This document shows positions 1 to 8,880 of a DNA stretch of 64,000 nt, piece after piece; the stretch's first letter is position 1, and each line of letters opens with the position of its first letter. A program made the position numbers and the translations under genes. The notes under the pieces were generated by a model. It was not told the DNA's origin and searched no databases. It saw only the letters and a program-made list of their open reading frames with translations. The stretch spans positions 3,609,501-3,673,500 of the forward strand of contig NZ_CP060388.1 of the NCBI RefSeq assembly GCF_014280435.1. Direction: 5' to 3'. This DNA comes from Sphingobium sp. KCTC 72723 (GTDB taxonomy: Bacteria; Pseudomonadota; Alphaproteobacteria; Sphingomonadales; Sphingomonadaceae).

Positions 1-509
1 CATGCCTCGCCCCGTATTTCGCCCAGATGCTGCGCCCAGTCGCCCTTGACCCGGCTGACCGGCGGGGCCGAACAGCCGCCGCCTGCCGCGTCGATCCAGC
101 CGCCCGACACCAGCCATTGCCCGTCCGCCAGTTGCACCGCGCCGCGAACGGGCGTGCGCTGGTCCAGCTTTATGCGAGTAGCGATATAGGCCTGGGCATG
201 ATCGGGCCGATAGTCGATCGCCAGCGGAATGGGATTGAGATCGGCGAACAGGACCATGCGCCGGACGCCGGGGATGGCGCGGGCGTCAATCGCGACCGGA
301 AAGGCGCGCTGATTTTCCGCGATCGGAGGAAAGAGGACTTTGACGCGCGGATCAAAACGCACCGGATCGTCGCCGAAGATCGTGCGCGCATGGGCCGTCC
401 ACATCGGTGACCCCAGCGGATCGGCGGGATAGGCCGCCCCGGCGGGCAGCGCAGGCGCGGCAAGCAGCGCCAGAACAAGCGCCACAAGCATGGTGACCCA
501 GGGTTTCAC
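1..509 (-). CDS. Quinoprotein dehydrogenase-associated SoxYZ-like carrier (3' part outside window)
   Basis: The reading frame starts at a GTG at 509, preceded by an AAGGAG-type ribosome site; an in-frame ATG lies at 491. It runs off the left edge, so only about 169 residues are visible. The N-terminus is a signal peptide (hydrophobic run ending near ALPAGAA), so the protein is periplasmic. The mature part begins DPLGSPMW and continues with a SoxY-like beta fold, then the start of a SoxZ-like segment (IKLDQRTPVRG). Proteins of this family accompany PQQ-dependent alcohol dehydrogenases, and their sulfur-carrier role there is unproven. The divergent neighbour at 592 belongs to the same genomic context, which supports the call. 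Confidence 0.8.
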   Translation of the reverse strand, partial: MKPWVTMLVALVLALLAAPALPAGAAYPADPLGSPMWTAHARTIFGDDPVRFDPRVKVLFPPIAENQRAFPVAIDARAIPGVRRMVLFADLNPIPLAIDYRPDHAQAYIATRIKLDQRTPVRGAVQLADGQWLVSGGWIDAAGGGCSAPPVSRVKGDWAQHLGEIRGEA

Positions 510-591
510 ATCCTTCTCCTTAAGTGTGGGTCTATAGCGGTAGCGTGCGTGCTACCATTGCACCTTTGGTCCCAGGGACGAGGGAGAGGAT

Positions 592-1146
592 ATGCGGTCA
601 GGATTGCAGCTTGCCGCCATGCTGATGATCGCCGCTTCACCGGCAGCGGCGCAGAGCGGGCCGTCTTTCGGCGCAGACGGATATCGCATCGCGCATTACC
701 GCGCGCCGACGCGCCGCCCGCCCGATGGAGTGACGCGGATCGCGCCCGCCGCCGCCGCGCAGTTGCGCCCGGATCGCGACGCGCTGTTCATCGACGTGAT
801 GCCGGCGGAGGGCGGCCAGAGGGAAGCCGATGGCCGATGGCGGCTGGCGTCGGTGCGACACAGCATCCCCGGCGCGCACTGGTTCCCCGAAAGCGGGCGC
901 GGGGTGCCTGATCCCGCCATCGAAACCTGGTTCGTGCGGGGCGTGCAGCGATTGGTCGGGGGGCGCAAGGACCGGCCGATCATCGTATTTTGCCTGGCCG
1001 ATTGCTGGATGAGCTGGAACGCAGCGCGACGGTTGAAGGCGCTTGGCTATACGCAGGTCTGGTGGCTGGCGGAGGGGACGGACGGCTGGCGCGACCTTGG
1101 CCTGCCGCTGCGCCCGGTCCTGCCCGAAAGTGGGGCCAGAGGTTGA
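592..1146 (+). CDS. PQQ-dependent catabolism-associated CXXCW-motif (rhodanese-like) protein
   Basis: This 184-residue periplasmic protein has a signal peptide (residues 1-21, ending AAA-Q). The C-terminal half carries the family signature, CLADCWMSWNAARR, about residue 134 onward. In a rhodanese-like fold this places a cysteine on the active loop. Members of this family sit beside PQQ-dependent ethanol/methanol dehydrogenase genes and the SoxYZ-like carrier, as here with the divergent gene starting at 509. A ribosome site (GAGGGAGAGG) precedes the ATG at 592. The dehydrogenase itself must lie left of the window. The exact biochemical role is unknown for the family. Confidence 0.82.
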   Translation: MRSGLQLAAMLMIAASPAAAQSGPSFGADGYRIAHYRAPTRRPPDGVTRIAPAAAAQLRPDRDALFIDVMPAEGGQREADGRWRLASVRHSIPGAHWFPESGRGVPDPAIETWFVRGVQRLVGGRKDRPIIVFCLADCWMSWNAARRLKALGYTQVWWLAEGTDGWRDLGLPLRPVLPESGARG

Positions 1147-1196
1147 TGCGGGATTGACCCGACTTTCCTGTCGAAATGCGGGCGCTGATCGCCAGC

Positions 1197-1211
1197 CTGA
1201 CGGAACGTCAG
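1197..1211. terminator. Short hairpin between convergent genes
   Basis: CTGACG-GAA-CGTCAG forms a 6-bp stem between the ends of the convergent genes at 1146 and 1208. There is no clear T-run, so the terminator call is tentative. Confidence 0.3.
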
Positions 1212-2929
1212 AGCCGCGCCAGCACCGCTTCGTCCGAACCCCCTGCCCAACTTTTGCGATAGAGCGCCAGCGTCCGGTCGCTCGCCACCCGGTCGCCCAG
1301 CCTGGCTTCGGCCTCTGCGCGGCCACGCAACGCCCAGCCATTGCCGGGCCGCCGGGCCAGAGCGCGATCGAACGCCAGCTTTGCGCCGCGCGCGTCGCCA
1401 TTGCGCAACAACAGCGCGCCCAGCGCCGCATCGACCGGCTGATGCCAGAGCGGCGGTTCGTTATAGGCGAATTTGCTTTCGATCCCGGCGGCCGCCTGCA
1501 ATAGTCGCGCAGCTTTGCGGCGCTGTCCCTCGCCCTCCGCGATCCGCGCCAGCGCAATGGTTTCGGCCAGCTTGACCAGCGGCAGATAGTTTTTCCGTAG
1601 CGCCCCCTTGCCCCGCGCCGCCCGCATCGCCACGATTTCGCGCATCGCATCGGCCTTGCGCCCTGCCCGGCCCAACCCTTCGGCCCGCAACGCCCACCAG
1701 ATTTGCCGCATATGGGGCAAGCGTGCATCGGGCTGCGGAATGGCCAGCAAGGCTTGAAGATCGTGCGCGAATTGCGCGCGGGCCTGAAGCGCTGAAATAA
1801 GGCGGCCTTCGAAACGGGGTTCCACCGCCACCTTCGCCGGGGTGATTGCCGCTTCAAGCCCGTCGGCCGCCTTCAACGCGGTATCGCGATCGCCGATCTG
1901 CTCCGCCGCCGACAGCATGAAGTGGCTATGGTGCGTGAAATAGCCATAATATTGGGGATCTTCATTCAACCGCCGCGCCATATCCTCATCGACCACGATA
2001 GCCTGCCGGTTGACGGTCACTGAATCCGCGAAACGGCCGATCCGGTAATAGGTGTGGCTAGGCATATGGACGAGATGGGCGGAGGCAGGCGCGGATATTT
2101 CCAGCATGTCGGCCGCACGTTCGGCGCGTTCGGGCGTGGTGGATGCTTCGGTCAGGTGGATATAGAGATGCTGCGCCTGAGTCTGGTCGGGGTTGCGGGC
2201 CAGTATCTTTTCGACCAGCCCCAGCGCCCTGCGGCCCCACGGGCGCGGCGTGGCATTGTCGGCCTCCCAATAATCCCAGGGACGCACGTTCATTGCCGCT
2301 TCGGCCGCCAGCACCATCACCATATCATCGTCAGGAAAGCGACCGGACACAGCCTGCATCGCGTTGGCAAAATCGACGGCATGGACGCCCTTCTGATCGC
2401 GCGCGCCACCGGGCGCATAGCGCAACCTGAGTGCCTCGATCAGCGCCCGTTCCTTGTCGCTGATCCCTGGCTGTGCCAAAGCCTGATCGGTCAGCCCGCG
2501 CGCATGGGCGATCCGCGCTTCGCCCGATGGTCCGCTGTTAATATAGGGACCGAACGCCAGCGCTTCGCCCCATTTGCACATGGCACAGCCCGGATCGCGC
2601 ACGCGGCCAGCCGCGAAGCTGCGTTCGGCCTTGGGAAATTCGAAACCGTAGAGAAAGGCCATCCCCTGATTGAAATAGGCCTGCGCCTGACGATCGCGCG
2701 TAGTGACGGGGTAACGGATCGGGGCCAGCCCGTCGATCAGCGGCATGGGCGCGACCGCTTTGCCCGGCGTGCCAGCGCCTTCCCCCTGTGGCAGGAAACC
2801 GCAACCCGACGCCATCAGTGCTTCGGGCGTAAACCGGGCCATGACCGACGGGCGCGGCAGCGGCGCAGCGGAAGTCAATAATGGCGTCCCGACGATCAGT
2901 GCCAGGACGGAAACGGCGCGCATCTGCAT
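1208..2929 (-). CDS. Secreted TPR-repeat protein
   Basis: 573 residues with a signal peptide (MQMRAVSVLALIVGTPLLTSA). Repeated helical pairs follow, with TPR-like features such as AYFNQGMAFLYGFEFPKAERSF near residue 85, alanine-rich repeats, and a C-terminal set near residues 510-560 (GDARGAKLAFDRALARRPG). The central block contains the MPSHTYYRIGRFADS segment common in this bacterial family. It is probably a periplasmic scaffold. Nothing in the sequence gives a catalytic function. An in-frame ATG two codons downstream is an equally good start. It may relate to the PQQ locus on its other side or be an unlinked gene. Confidence 0.75.
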   Translation of the reverse strand: MQMRAVSVLALIVGTPLLTSAAPLPRPSVMARFTPEALMASGCGFLPQGEGAGTPGKAVAPMPLIDGLAPIRYPVTTRDRQAQAYFNQGMAFLYGFEFPKAERSFAAGRVRDPGCAMCKWGEALAFGPYINSGPSGEARIAHARGLTDQALAQPGISDKERALIEALRLRYAPGGARDQKGVHAVDFANAMQAVSGRFPDDDMVMVLAAEAAMNVRPWDYWEADNATPRPWGRRALGLVEKILARNPDQTQAQHLYIHLTEASTTPERAERAADMLEISAPASAHLVHMPSHTYYRIGRFADSVTVNRQAIVVDEDMARRLNEDPQYYGYFTHHSHFMLSAAEQIGDRDTALKAADGLEAAITPAKVAVEPRFEGRLISALQARAQFAHDLQALLAIPQPDARLPHMRQIWWALRAEGLGRAGRKADAMREIVAMRAARGKGALRKNYLPLVKLAETIALARIAEGEGQRRKAARLLQAAAGIESKFAYNEPPLWHQPVDAALGALLLRNGDARGAKLAFDRALARRPGNGWALRGRAEAEARLGDRVASDRTLALYRKSWAGGSDEAVLARL

Positions 2930-2983
2930 TGCAATCCCCCGATTTACAACCGATTATGCGCGCACCGTCCCGTCAAGTCCAGT

Positions 2984-3703
2984 TCAGCCAAGCGCAAGAT
3001 CGACGGGGTCAGACGGCCCGGAATAAGCGGCAGGTTGTCGGGACGACGCCAATCGAAGCGGCATACACATGCTGCCGACGATTTGCTCCATCGTGTCTTC
3101 CAGCGCATCTGGGAAAGATTCGCCGAACGCGGCTTCATCGGTTCCGTGATGGCGCATCAGGATGTTGAGGAACATGAGGCTGACGCTGATGAGCCGCCGC
3201 TGCGCCACATAGGGGGGGAGGTAATCGACACGCTGACGCATCAGTTGCAGCGCCTGGGTCAGATGGGGCGGTTCCGACCCGCTAAAGTCGCCAAACTCCG
3301 GCGATCGGCTTTGAAGCAGATATTGGCTCAGGAAACTGGCATAAGAATGGTTGCCGTCCGCATCGTGCAGGCCAAGCTGTGGCAGCAGGATGATTTCGAG
3401 GATGGTCCGGGCATCCTTGAGGCTGCCGGTCGCCCTGGCGCGTTCGAGCATGGCGCCGCGCTCTGCCTCCATCTGCTCCATGCGATAATCGAAAATGCCG
3501 CGGACCAGACCTTCGCGCGAACCGAAATGATATTGCACGGCAGCATGATTGCCCTGGCCAGCCTTCGTCGCGATCTCCCGCATCGAAGAGCCATTGATGC
3601 CATTTTGCGCAAAAAGCTGTTCTCCCGCCAGGATGAGCCGCGTTTTTCCGTCAATGGCTTCGGTCGTTGGCGGGACTTCCAGTTCAATTTCCGCGTTCGC
3701 CAC
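2984..3703 (-). CDS. TetR-family transcriptional regulator (1)
   Basis: 239 residues starting at GTG 3703 with an AGGAT site upstream. The N-terminal helix-turn-helix (about residues 20-65) reads ILAGEQLFAQNG, SMREIATKAG, AVQYHFGSREGLV, the canonical TetR layout. The rest is an all-helical ligand-binding domain that I cannot assign to a ligand. The gene is divergent from the LLM monooxygenase gene at 4012, whose promoter carries a CTAAT-N4-ATTAG palindrome. It is therefore one of two candidates (the other ends at 5199) for the repressor of the catabolic regulon at 4-22 kb. In the camphor system of Pseudomonas the regulator CamR is also TetR-type. Confidence 0.88.
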   Translation of the reverse strand: MANAEIELEVPPTTEAIDGKTRLILAGEQLFAQNGINGSSMREIATKAGQGNHAAVQYHFGSREGLVRGIFDYRMEQMEAERGAMLERARATGSLKDARTILEIILLPQLGLHDADGNHSYASFLSQYLLQSRSPEFGDFSGSEPPHLTQALQLMRQRVDYLPPYVAQRRLISVSLMFLNILMRHHGTDEAAFGESFPDALEDTMEQIVGSMCMPLRLASSRQPAAYSGPSDPVDLALG

Positions 3704-3923
3704 CGCAATATCCTAAAACAGGTGTAATATTTCTATCGCCGCCTGGAGCGTGATAAATGCGACCGAAGCGCCATCCAGTTTGCACGATATCCCGGAAAAA
3801 ACAAGTTTTCGGCATTTTTTCAGACAAAGCCCGTCGGAAAAACCATATTTGCCTCGACCGAAAAGCCATCGGCGATGGCCGGCGCATTTACACTTGACTT
3901 AAAGTGGCCAGAAAGATTATTCC

Positions 3924-3937
3924 CTAATCGTCATTAG
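3924..3937. promoter_or_regulatory. Palindromic operator candidate upstream of LLM monooxygenase
   Basis: CTAAT-CGTC-ATTAG, a perfect 5+5 inverted repeat 75 bp before the ATG at 4012. It lies within the 308-bp divergent region 3704-4011, which is AT-richer than its surroundings and holds no gene. The same palindrome recurs before other genes of the regulon (8867, 9093, 14962, 21821, 22027). Confidence 0.7.
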
Positions 3938-4011
3938 ACAACGACATGCCGGCACCGCGCCAAGACGGTCAAAAACGGCACGACGCGACAGACGCTCAAG
4001 GAGAGACTTTC

Positions 4012-5151
4012 ATGGCGATGGAAACCGGCCTTATCTTTCACCCCTATATGCGCCCCGGACGCACGGCGAGGCAGACGTTTGAATGGGGTGTCCAAAATAG
4101 CATAGCCTGCGACAAGGCAGGCTTTACCTCGATGATGATCTCCGAACATGCGTCGCAGATCTGGGAAAATATTCCCAACCCCGAACTGATCATGGCCGCA
4201 GCCGCGTTGCAGACGAGCAATATCCGGTTCGCGCCGATGGCCCATATCCTGCCGCATCAGCATCCCGCAAAGCTCGCCGTCATGATCGGCTGGCTGTCGC
4301 AAATATTGGAGGGACGCTATTTCCTGGGGATCGGCGCGGGCGCCTATCCGCAGGCATCCTATATGCACGGCATCAAGGATGCCGAACCGCAGATGCTCAA
4401 CGATATGGTCCGCGAATCGCTGGGCATCATGGAGAAGATCTGGAAGCGCGAGCCATTCTTCTATGAAGGCAAATATTGGGACGCAGGATTCCCTGAGGAA
4501 GCCCCTGCCGAAACCGAAGATGACGAGCAGCATATGCTGGCGAATTTCGCGCCCTATAATGGCGCTTTGCCCGAAATCGCCGTCACGGGCTTCAGCGCCA
4601 ATTCGCCGTCGATGAAGCTTGCAGGGGAACGCAATTTCAAGCCAGTCTCGATCTTTTCGGGCCTGGACGCGCTCAAGCGTCACTGGGAAATCTATTCCGA
4701 AGCCAATATCAAGGCGGGGTTCACGCCCGACCGGCAGCGCCATGCGGTATCGCAGACGGTATTTTGCGCCGACACCGACGCGGAAGCCAAGCGTCTGGTG
4801 ATGGAAGGTCCGATCGGTTATTGTTTCAACAAATATCTGATCCCGATCTGGCATCGTTTCGGCATGATGGACGGCTTTGCCAAGGACGCGGGTATCGACC
4901 CGGCCAATGCCGACCTGGAATTCCTGGTCGACAATGTGTTCGTCGTGGGTTCGCCCGATACGGTGGTCGACAAGCTGAACACGCTGTTCGAAGGCTGTGG
5001 CGGCTGGGGCACCCTTCAGGTCGAATCGCACGACTATTATGACGATCCCACGCCATGGTGGAACTCGCTGGAACTGATCGCCAAGGAAGTGGCACCGCGG
5101 GTCAAATTGCCTGGGGCCAAAGCGGTTGCGGCGGAATCCGTCGCTGCCTGA
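4012..5151 (+). CDS. LLM flavin-dependent monooxygenase, diketocamphane-monooxygenase-like
   Basis: 379 residues from the ATG at 4012, which follows a CAAGGAGAG ribosome site; an upstream in-frame extension to 3946 is less likely. This is a luciferase-like TIM-barrel monooxygenase. From memory, the conserved phrases WENIPNPELI, NIRFAPMAH, IGWLSQILEGRYFLG, AVTG..NSPSMKLAGERN and a SHD..DDP motif near the C-terminus match the FMN-dependent diketocamphane monooxygenases (CamE, type II Baeyer-Villiger enzymes). Such enzymes use FMNH2 from a separate reductase, and a flavin reductase gene lies at 12021. The likely role is lactone formation from a cyclic ketone. The substrate is inferred from context only. 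Confidence 0.82.
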   Translation: MAMETGLIFHPYMRPGRTARQTFEWGVQNSIACDKAGFTSMMISEHASQIWENIPNPELIMAAAALQTSNIRFAPMAHILPHQHPAKLAVMIGWLSQILEGRYFLGIGAGAYPQASYMHGIKDAEPQMLNDMVRESLGIMEKIWKREPFFYEGKYWDAGFPEEAPAETEDDEQHMLANFAPYNGALPEIAVTGFSANSPSMKLAGERNFKPVSIFSGLDALKRHWEIYSEANIKAGFTPDRQRHAVSQTVFCADTDAEAKRLVMEGPIGYCFNKYLIPIWHRFGMMDGFAKDAGIDPANADLEFLVDNVFVVGSPDTVVDKLNTLFEGCGGWGTLQVESHDYYDDPTPWWNSLELIAKEVAPRVKLPGAKAVAAESVAA

Positions 5152-5167
5152 ACATGATAGGTGAGGA

Positions 5168-5185
5168 GGGGGGAATTTTCCCCCC
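5168..5185. terminator. Hairpin terminator between convergent genes
   Basis: GGGGGGAA-TT-TTCCCCCC forms an 8-bp stem 16 bp after the LLM gene and 13 bp before the end of the convergent TetR gene. It may serve both directions. Confidence 0.6.
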
Positions 5186-5198
5186 TTCCCATATCCCC

Positions 5199-5801
5199 TT
5201 AAACAGTGCGCGGGTTACCGCTGGCAAATCCGTGCAACAACAGATCCGCTGCTTGCTCTGCGATCTGGCCAGGTGCCAATTTCCCCGGCCGATACCAGGA
5301 TGAGCAGGAATCCAGCATGGCGATCAGGAACTTCCTGACCACGGTAGGGTCGAGCGCCGCGCTGGCGCTGCCATCAGCCTGCGCGGCGACGATGAGGTCG
5401 CGCCAATAATTGTCGAAGCTGGAATAGGCGGCCAGAACGCGCCGCCGCATTTCGTCCGGCAGATCGTCGAACACGCGCGCCACGGCGGAGGAGTAATCGT
5501 CGCCTGACAGCAAAAAGTCGATATGCGCGACGATCGCCGCCCTTAGCCTGACCAGTGGGGCCGCCTGTGGTCCCAATACTTCGACGCGGGCCACGATATG
5601 GCGACTGTTGTGGTAAATCCCTTCCATCATCACTTCCTCGACCAGATGATCCTTGGACGGGAAATGATGATAGATGCTGGGTGCCAGCATCCCGGCACCT
5701 TTGGCGATTTCGCTCAGTTTGGCGCCAGCCAGCCCCTTTTGCCGGAGGACTGTTGCCGCGGAATCAAGAATGCGCGTTCGGCCGTTATCTGCGTGTGCCA
5801 T
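5199..5801 (-). CDS. TetR-family transcriptional regulator (2)
   Basis: 200 residues from the ATG at 5801, five bases after AAGGG; a TTG extension to 5816 is less likely. The helix-turn-helix occupies residues 7-52: ILDSAATVLRQKG, KLSEIAKGAG, SIYHHFPSKDHLVEE. The C-terminal helical domain (LRAAIVAHIDFLL, FDNYWRDLI) is the TetR_C type seen near acyl-CoA catabolism genes. It is the last gene of a minus-strand unit: LLM oxidoreductase, crotonase, SMP-30 lactonase, TetR. This position, behind a promoter bearing the shared palindrome at 8867, fits an autoregulated repressor of the regulon. Confidence 0.87.
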   Translation of the reverse strand: MAHADNGRTRILDSAATVLRQKGLAGAKLSEIAKGAGMLAPSIYHHFPSKDHLVEEVMMEGIYHNSRHIVARVEVLGPQAAPLVRLRAAIVAHIDFLLSGDDYSSAVARVFDDLPDEMRRRVLAAYSSFDNYWRDLIVAAQADGSASAALDPTVVRKFLIAMLDSCSSWYRPGKLAPGQIAEQAADLLLHGFASGNPRTV

Positions 5802-5857
5802 GGCATCCCTTAGCAATAATCTCAGGGAAAGACAGTAGTGCAGTCAGATGTCGCGTC

Positions 5858-6793
5858 CTACCCGGCATAAGGGGAATTAGGCACGCCGGATGCAGGTGGG
5901 TCCAATATTTCGAACAACCCGCCCGCCAGTGGCTGTTTTGCAAAAGTATCGGCGGAAAAGCCCTGCGATCCGGTGATCAGGAACAACCGTTTATAATCAC
6001 TGCCACCAAAAGCCGGGCGAAGGCCACGGCGCACCGGCAAGCGTCGTTCCTCCAGCAAGGTCGCATCCGGCGCAAAGCGGCGCAGCACCCAGCTTTCGTA
6101 GAAGGCCATCCAGATGCAGCCATCGACATCCACGGCCATGCCGTCGGGATAGCCATCGTCCGGCTTGAAGGTCAGGAAGTCGCGACGGTTTGAGAGCGTG
6201 CCATCGTCGGCTACGTCATAGGCCCAACTGACCAGCGGCATGGAATCATTCACATAGGCGGTGCGGCCGTCGGGGCTGAACGCCGGACCATTGGCGGTCA
6301 CGATATTGCGTTCCTGCGTACTGACGCTGCCATCGGCGTCCAGCCGATAGAGTTCGCCAGTGTTGCGCACATCGAGGTTGCCGAGCGTGCTTTCCTTGTC
6401 GTCGGTGGTCGTGCTTTCGTCCCACTGGCTGGAATCGCACGAGCCGGACCAGTAGCGTCCCTGGCGATCCGTCACACCATCATTGAGCCGCGCGATCCGG
6501 GGATTGGGTATCGGATGGATGAACGGCGCGTAGATCTGCTTGTGGGGATCGACATGGGCAAAGCCGTCGGCGCAGGAGGCGATGAAGCCGCCGCCGGCGC
6601 GGGGCGCGATCGCGCTGATCCAGGCTGGCGCGTCCCAGCGTCCCGTCCGGCCGCTGTCCAGATGGAACCAGTTGATGCTGGGTGCTTCGATATCGACCCA
6701 ATAGATGCAGCCGTCCCGATCGTCCCAGACCGTGCTTTCGCCCAATATCGCCTTGGCATCCCACAGGCACCGCCAGCCTTCGCCTTCCATCAT
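5858..6793 (-). CDS. SMP-30/gluconolactonase/LRE family lactonase
   Basis: 311 residues, typical for the SMP-30 six-bladed beta-propeller. Visible family features are LGESTVWDDRDGCIYWVDI near residue 17 (metal-binding Glu), RLNDGVTDRQGRYWSG near 102-117 (metal-binding Asn/Asp), NGPAFSPDGRTAYVND near 170, and DGYPDGMAVDVDGCIWMA near 215 (catalytic Asp). These enzymes hydrolyse lactones with a bound divalent metal. In this cluster the natural substrate would be a lactone made by one of the Baeyer-Villiger enzymes. It lies 19 bp after the upstream crotonase gene, in one transcription unit. Confidence 0.87.
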   Translation of the reverse strand: MMEGEGWRCLWDAKAILGESTVWDDRDGCIYWVDIEAPSINWFHLDSGRTGRWDAPAWISAIAPRAGGGFIASCADGFAHVDPHKQIYAPFIHPIPNPRIARLNDGVTDRQGRYWSGSCDSSQWDESTTTDDKESTLGNLDVRNTGELYRLDADGSVSTQERNIVTANGPAFSPDGRTAYVNDSMPLVSWAYDVADDGTLSNRRDFLTFKPDDGYPDGMAVDVDGCIWMAFYESWVLRRFAPDATLLEERRLPVRRGLRPAFGGSDYKRLFLITGSQGFSADTFAKQPLAGGLFEILDPPASGVPNSPYAG

Positions 6794-6812
6794 CGCCTCA
6801 TCCTGTCTGCTG

Positions 6813-7670
6813 TTATAATTTGATTACCGGATCGCCGAACGGCTCGTCGCGCTGGCGTACCGCCTCCTTCAACCCCTCGGTCCGCACCGTGTCGTTGAAC
6901 CGGGAGCGGCTGGCGGCAAGGTGGCCGCGCGCGTCCATTTCGGCGGACATGCGCTGCAACGTGCGCGCGCCCATCAGTTCAAGACCGATATTCACGATCC
7001 GTTTATTGGCGCTGAGCAGGTCGGCGTCGATCAGGGACAGGCGCGCGGCGAGCGTCGCCACCTCTGCGCCGAGCTGGTCGGCCGGGACGGATTTGAGCGC
7101 CAGCCCGATGGTCGCGGCGTCCTGGCCACGGATCGAATCGCCGGTCAGCAGCAGCCGCTTGGCCCATTGCGGACCCACGAGATAGAGCCACATATGGCTG
7201 GGCAGAGAACCCTGCGAGCGCGCCGGGGGGAAACCGAACAGCGCATCGTCAGCGCAGATCACCATGTCGCAGAGCAGCGCAAGGTCGGTGCCGCCCGCCA
7301 GGCAGCGGCCATGGACCTGGGCGATGACAGGCTTGTGCATGTCGAACAGCGCCATGCGCAACCGCTGCGCCCGTTCCTGGTGCCAACTGTCGTCGTCGAA
7401 TTTGGCACGACCCCGTTTGTGATCGACCTGCCCCGGTATCGGCTGGTCATATTTCTGAAGATCATAGCCGGAACAGAAATCCGGACCGGCGGCCTTTAGG
7501 ACCACCGCATGAACCCGGTTATCCTCGTCGGCATCCCATAGCAGGGCGCAGAGTTGCTCCTGCAACGGCTCGCTCAGCGCATTGCGCTTTTCGGGACGAT
7601 TGAGGGTGATCCAGGCCGTACCGTCACGGATTTCATACAGCAGCAACTGTGCAGCGCCTTCCATCGTCAT
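6813..7670 (-). CDS. Crotonase-superfamily protein lacking the hydratase glutamates
   Basis: 285 residues from the ATG at 7670; ATG 7664 is equally possible, spaced six bases from GAGAGG. The crotonase fold is clear: WITLNRPEKRNALS, the oxyanion region GPDFCSGYDL, and HGRCLAGGTDLALLCD. At the two positions that are Glu in enoyl-CoA hydratases it has Asp (GGTDLAL) and Pro (FPPARSQG), so ordinary hydratase chemistry is unlikely. Known alternatives in the superfamily include C-C bond hydrolases such as 6-oxocamphor hydrolase. Given its neighbours (LLM monooxygenase and lactonase), ring cleavage is an attractive inference but unproven. Confidence 0.82.
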   Translation of the reverse strand: MTMEGAAQLLLYEIRDGTAWITLNRPEKRNALSEPLQEQLCALLWDADEDNRVHAVVLKAAGPDFCSGYDLQKYDQPIPGQVDHKRGRAKFDDDSWHQERAQRLRMALFDMHKPVIAQVHGRCLAGGTDLALLCDMVICADDALFGFPPARSQGSLPSHMWLYLVGPQWAKRLLLTGDSIRGQDAATIGLALKSVPADQLGAEVATLAARLSLIDADLLSANKRIVNIGLELMGARTLQRMSAEMDARGHLAASRSRFNDTVRTEGLKEAVRQRDEPFGDPVIKL

Positions 7671-7724
7671 CCTCTCTCTCTGGTCCGCCACGGCGTCTTG
7701 CGCGCCGTGACGGATGGTAACAGG

Positions 7725-8834
7725 TCAGGCCACCGATTGCAGCGGCGGGGGCGACGCGGCCGGGACCGACACGTCGATGTCCTTGAGATGCGGGAGAACC
7801 TTGCTTGCAAACAGCTCGGTATTGTCCCGACCGACATCGAAGGGCATGTCGCCGAACTGGGTGTAGATGATGAAGCTGCCCACGTCGAAGCGATCGACCA
7901 TTGCCTTGAGCTTCTCCACCACCTCTTCAGGGCGTCCCCATATCTGGAGATCGGCCAGGAAATTATTGAACTTCTCGATACCATGTTTCTCGACGCTGCT
8001 GGCCAGAGCGCCATAATATTCATAGCCCTCGATCTTCTCAAATTCCTTGTTGCCGAACTGGTAGAAGGAGGATGTGGATCGGGCATATTCGACCAGATAT
8101 TTGTCGCGCATTTCCTGCGCCTTGGCGGCATCTTCGTTCACCGCGACGAAGGCGACGACGACCGGCTTGGGGGCGGGGCGCCCCTGCATGGCGAAGAAGC
8201 GGTCGCGATAGCTTTTCACATCTTCGGCCACCCGGTCCCAGGGCTTCTGGGCGATGATCATCAGGCCAACGTCGAGATTTGCCATCAGCTTGACCGACTC
8301 CGGCGATACCGCCGATGCGAACACCCGGCCACGATAGCTGGCATAGGGCCGCGGGCGCAATTCGACGCGCGGCTGTTGCAGATATTTGCCGTCATATTCC
8401 ATGACCCCGGTCTCCAGGGCAGCGAGCAGCGCTTCGGCATATTCGCGGAACCGGTGGCGTGCTTCGCCCATCGGCACCTGGAACCCGTCAAACTCGCCCT
8501 TGCCCAGACCCCGGCCAATGCCCAAAATCGCGCGCCCTTCCGACAATTGGTCGAGCAGCAGGAAGCTTTCGGCGATGCGGACCGGGTTTTGCCATGGCAG
8601 GACCGTAACCGTGGTGCCCAGCTTGATGCGTTTGGTCTTGGCCGCGACCCAGGACAGGAACTGGGGGACGTTGGGGGTCATCATATAGCCGGTGAAATGA
8701 TGCTCCGGGGTCCAGACGGAATCGAAGCCGCGATCCTCCGCCCCTGCCGCCAGGGCCAGTTCGTGCCGGTAAACCTCGTTATCGCTGACCTGATCCTTCA
8801 GATTCTGGAACGTCAGCCCCAAACCCACATCCAT
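7725..8834 (-). CDS. LLM-class flavin-dependent oxidoreductase (second)
   Basis: 369 residues from the ATG at 8834, placed five bases after GGAGG; the frame opens at a TTG four codons earlier. Bacterial-luciferase-like features are SVWTPEHHFTGY near residue 39, KTKRIKLGTTVTVLPWQNPVRIAES, LDQLSEGRAILGIGRG, and a C-terminal WGRPEEVVEKL. Unlike the enzyme at 4012 it resembles the general LLM monooxygenase group rather than diketocamphane enzymes. It probably oxidises a cyclic or acyl substrate with reduced flavin from the reductase at 12021. It heads a four-gene minus-strand unit and has the regulon palindrome 33 bp upstream. Confidence 0.85.
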   Translation of the reverse strand: MDVGLGLTFQNLKDQVSDNEVYRHELALAAGAEDRGFDSVWTPEHHFTGYMMTPNVPQFLSWVAAKTKRIKLGTTVTVLPWQNPVRIAESFLLLDQLSEGRAILGIGRGLGKGEFDGFQVPMGEARHRFREYAEALLAALETGVMEYDGKYLQQPRVELRPRPYASYRGRVFASAVSPESVKLMANLDVGLMIIAQKPWDRVAEDVKSYRDRFFAMQGRPAPKPVVVAFVAVNEDAAKAQEMRDKYLVEYARSTSSFYQFGNKEFEKIEGYEYYGALASSVEKHGIEKFNNFLADLQIWGRPEEVVEKLKAMVDRFDVGSFIIYTQFGDMPFDVGRDNTELFASKVLPHLKDIDVSVPAASPPPLQSVA

Positions 8835-8866
8835 AAACGCCTCCAAGACACTCTGCTGAAATTAAA

Positions 8867-8880
8867 CTAATCAAAATTAG
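8867..8880. promoter_or_regulatory. Palindromic operator candidate upstream of second LLM gene
   Basis: CTAAT-CAAA-ATTAG, a perfect palindrome whose near edge is 33 bp from the ATG at 8834. It lies in the divergent region 8835-9125 (291 bp). Confidence 0.72.
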
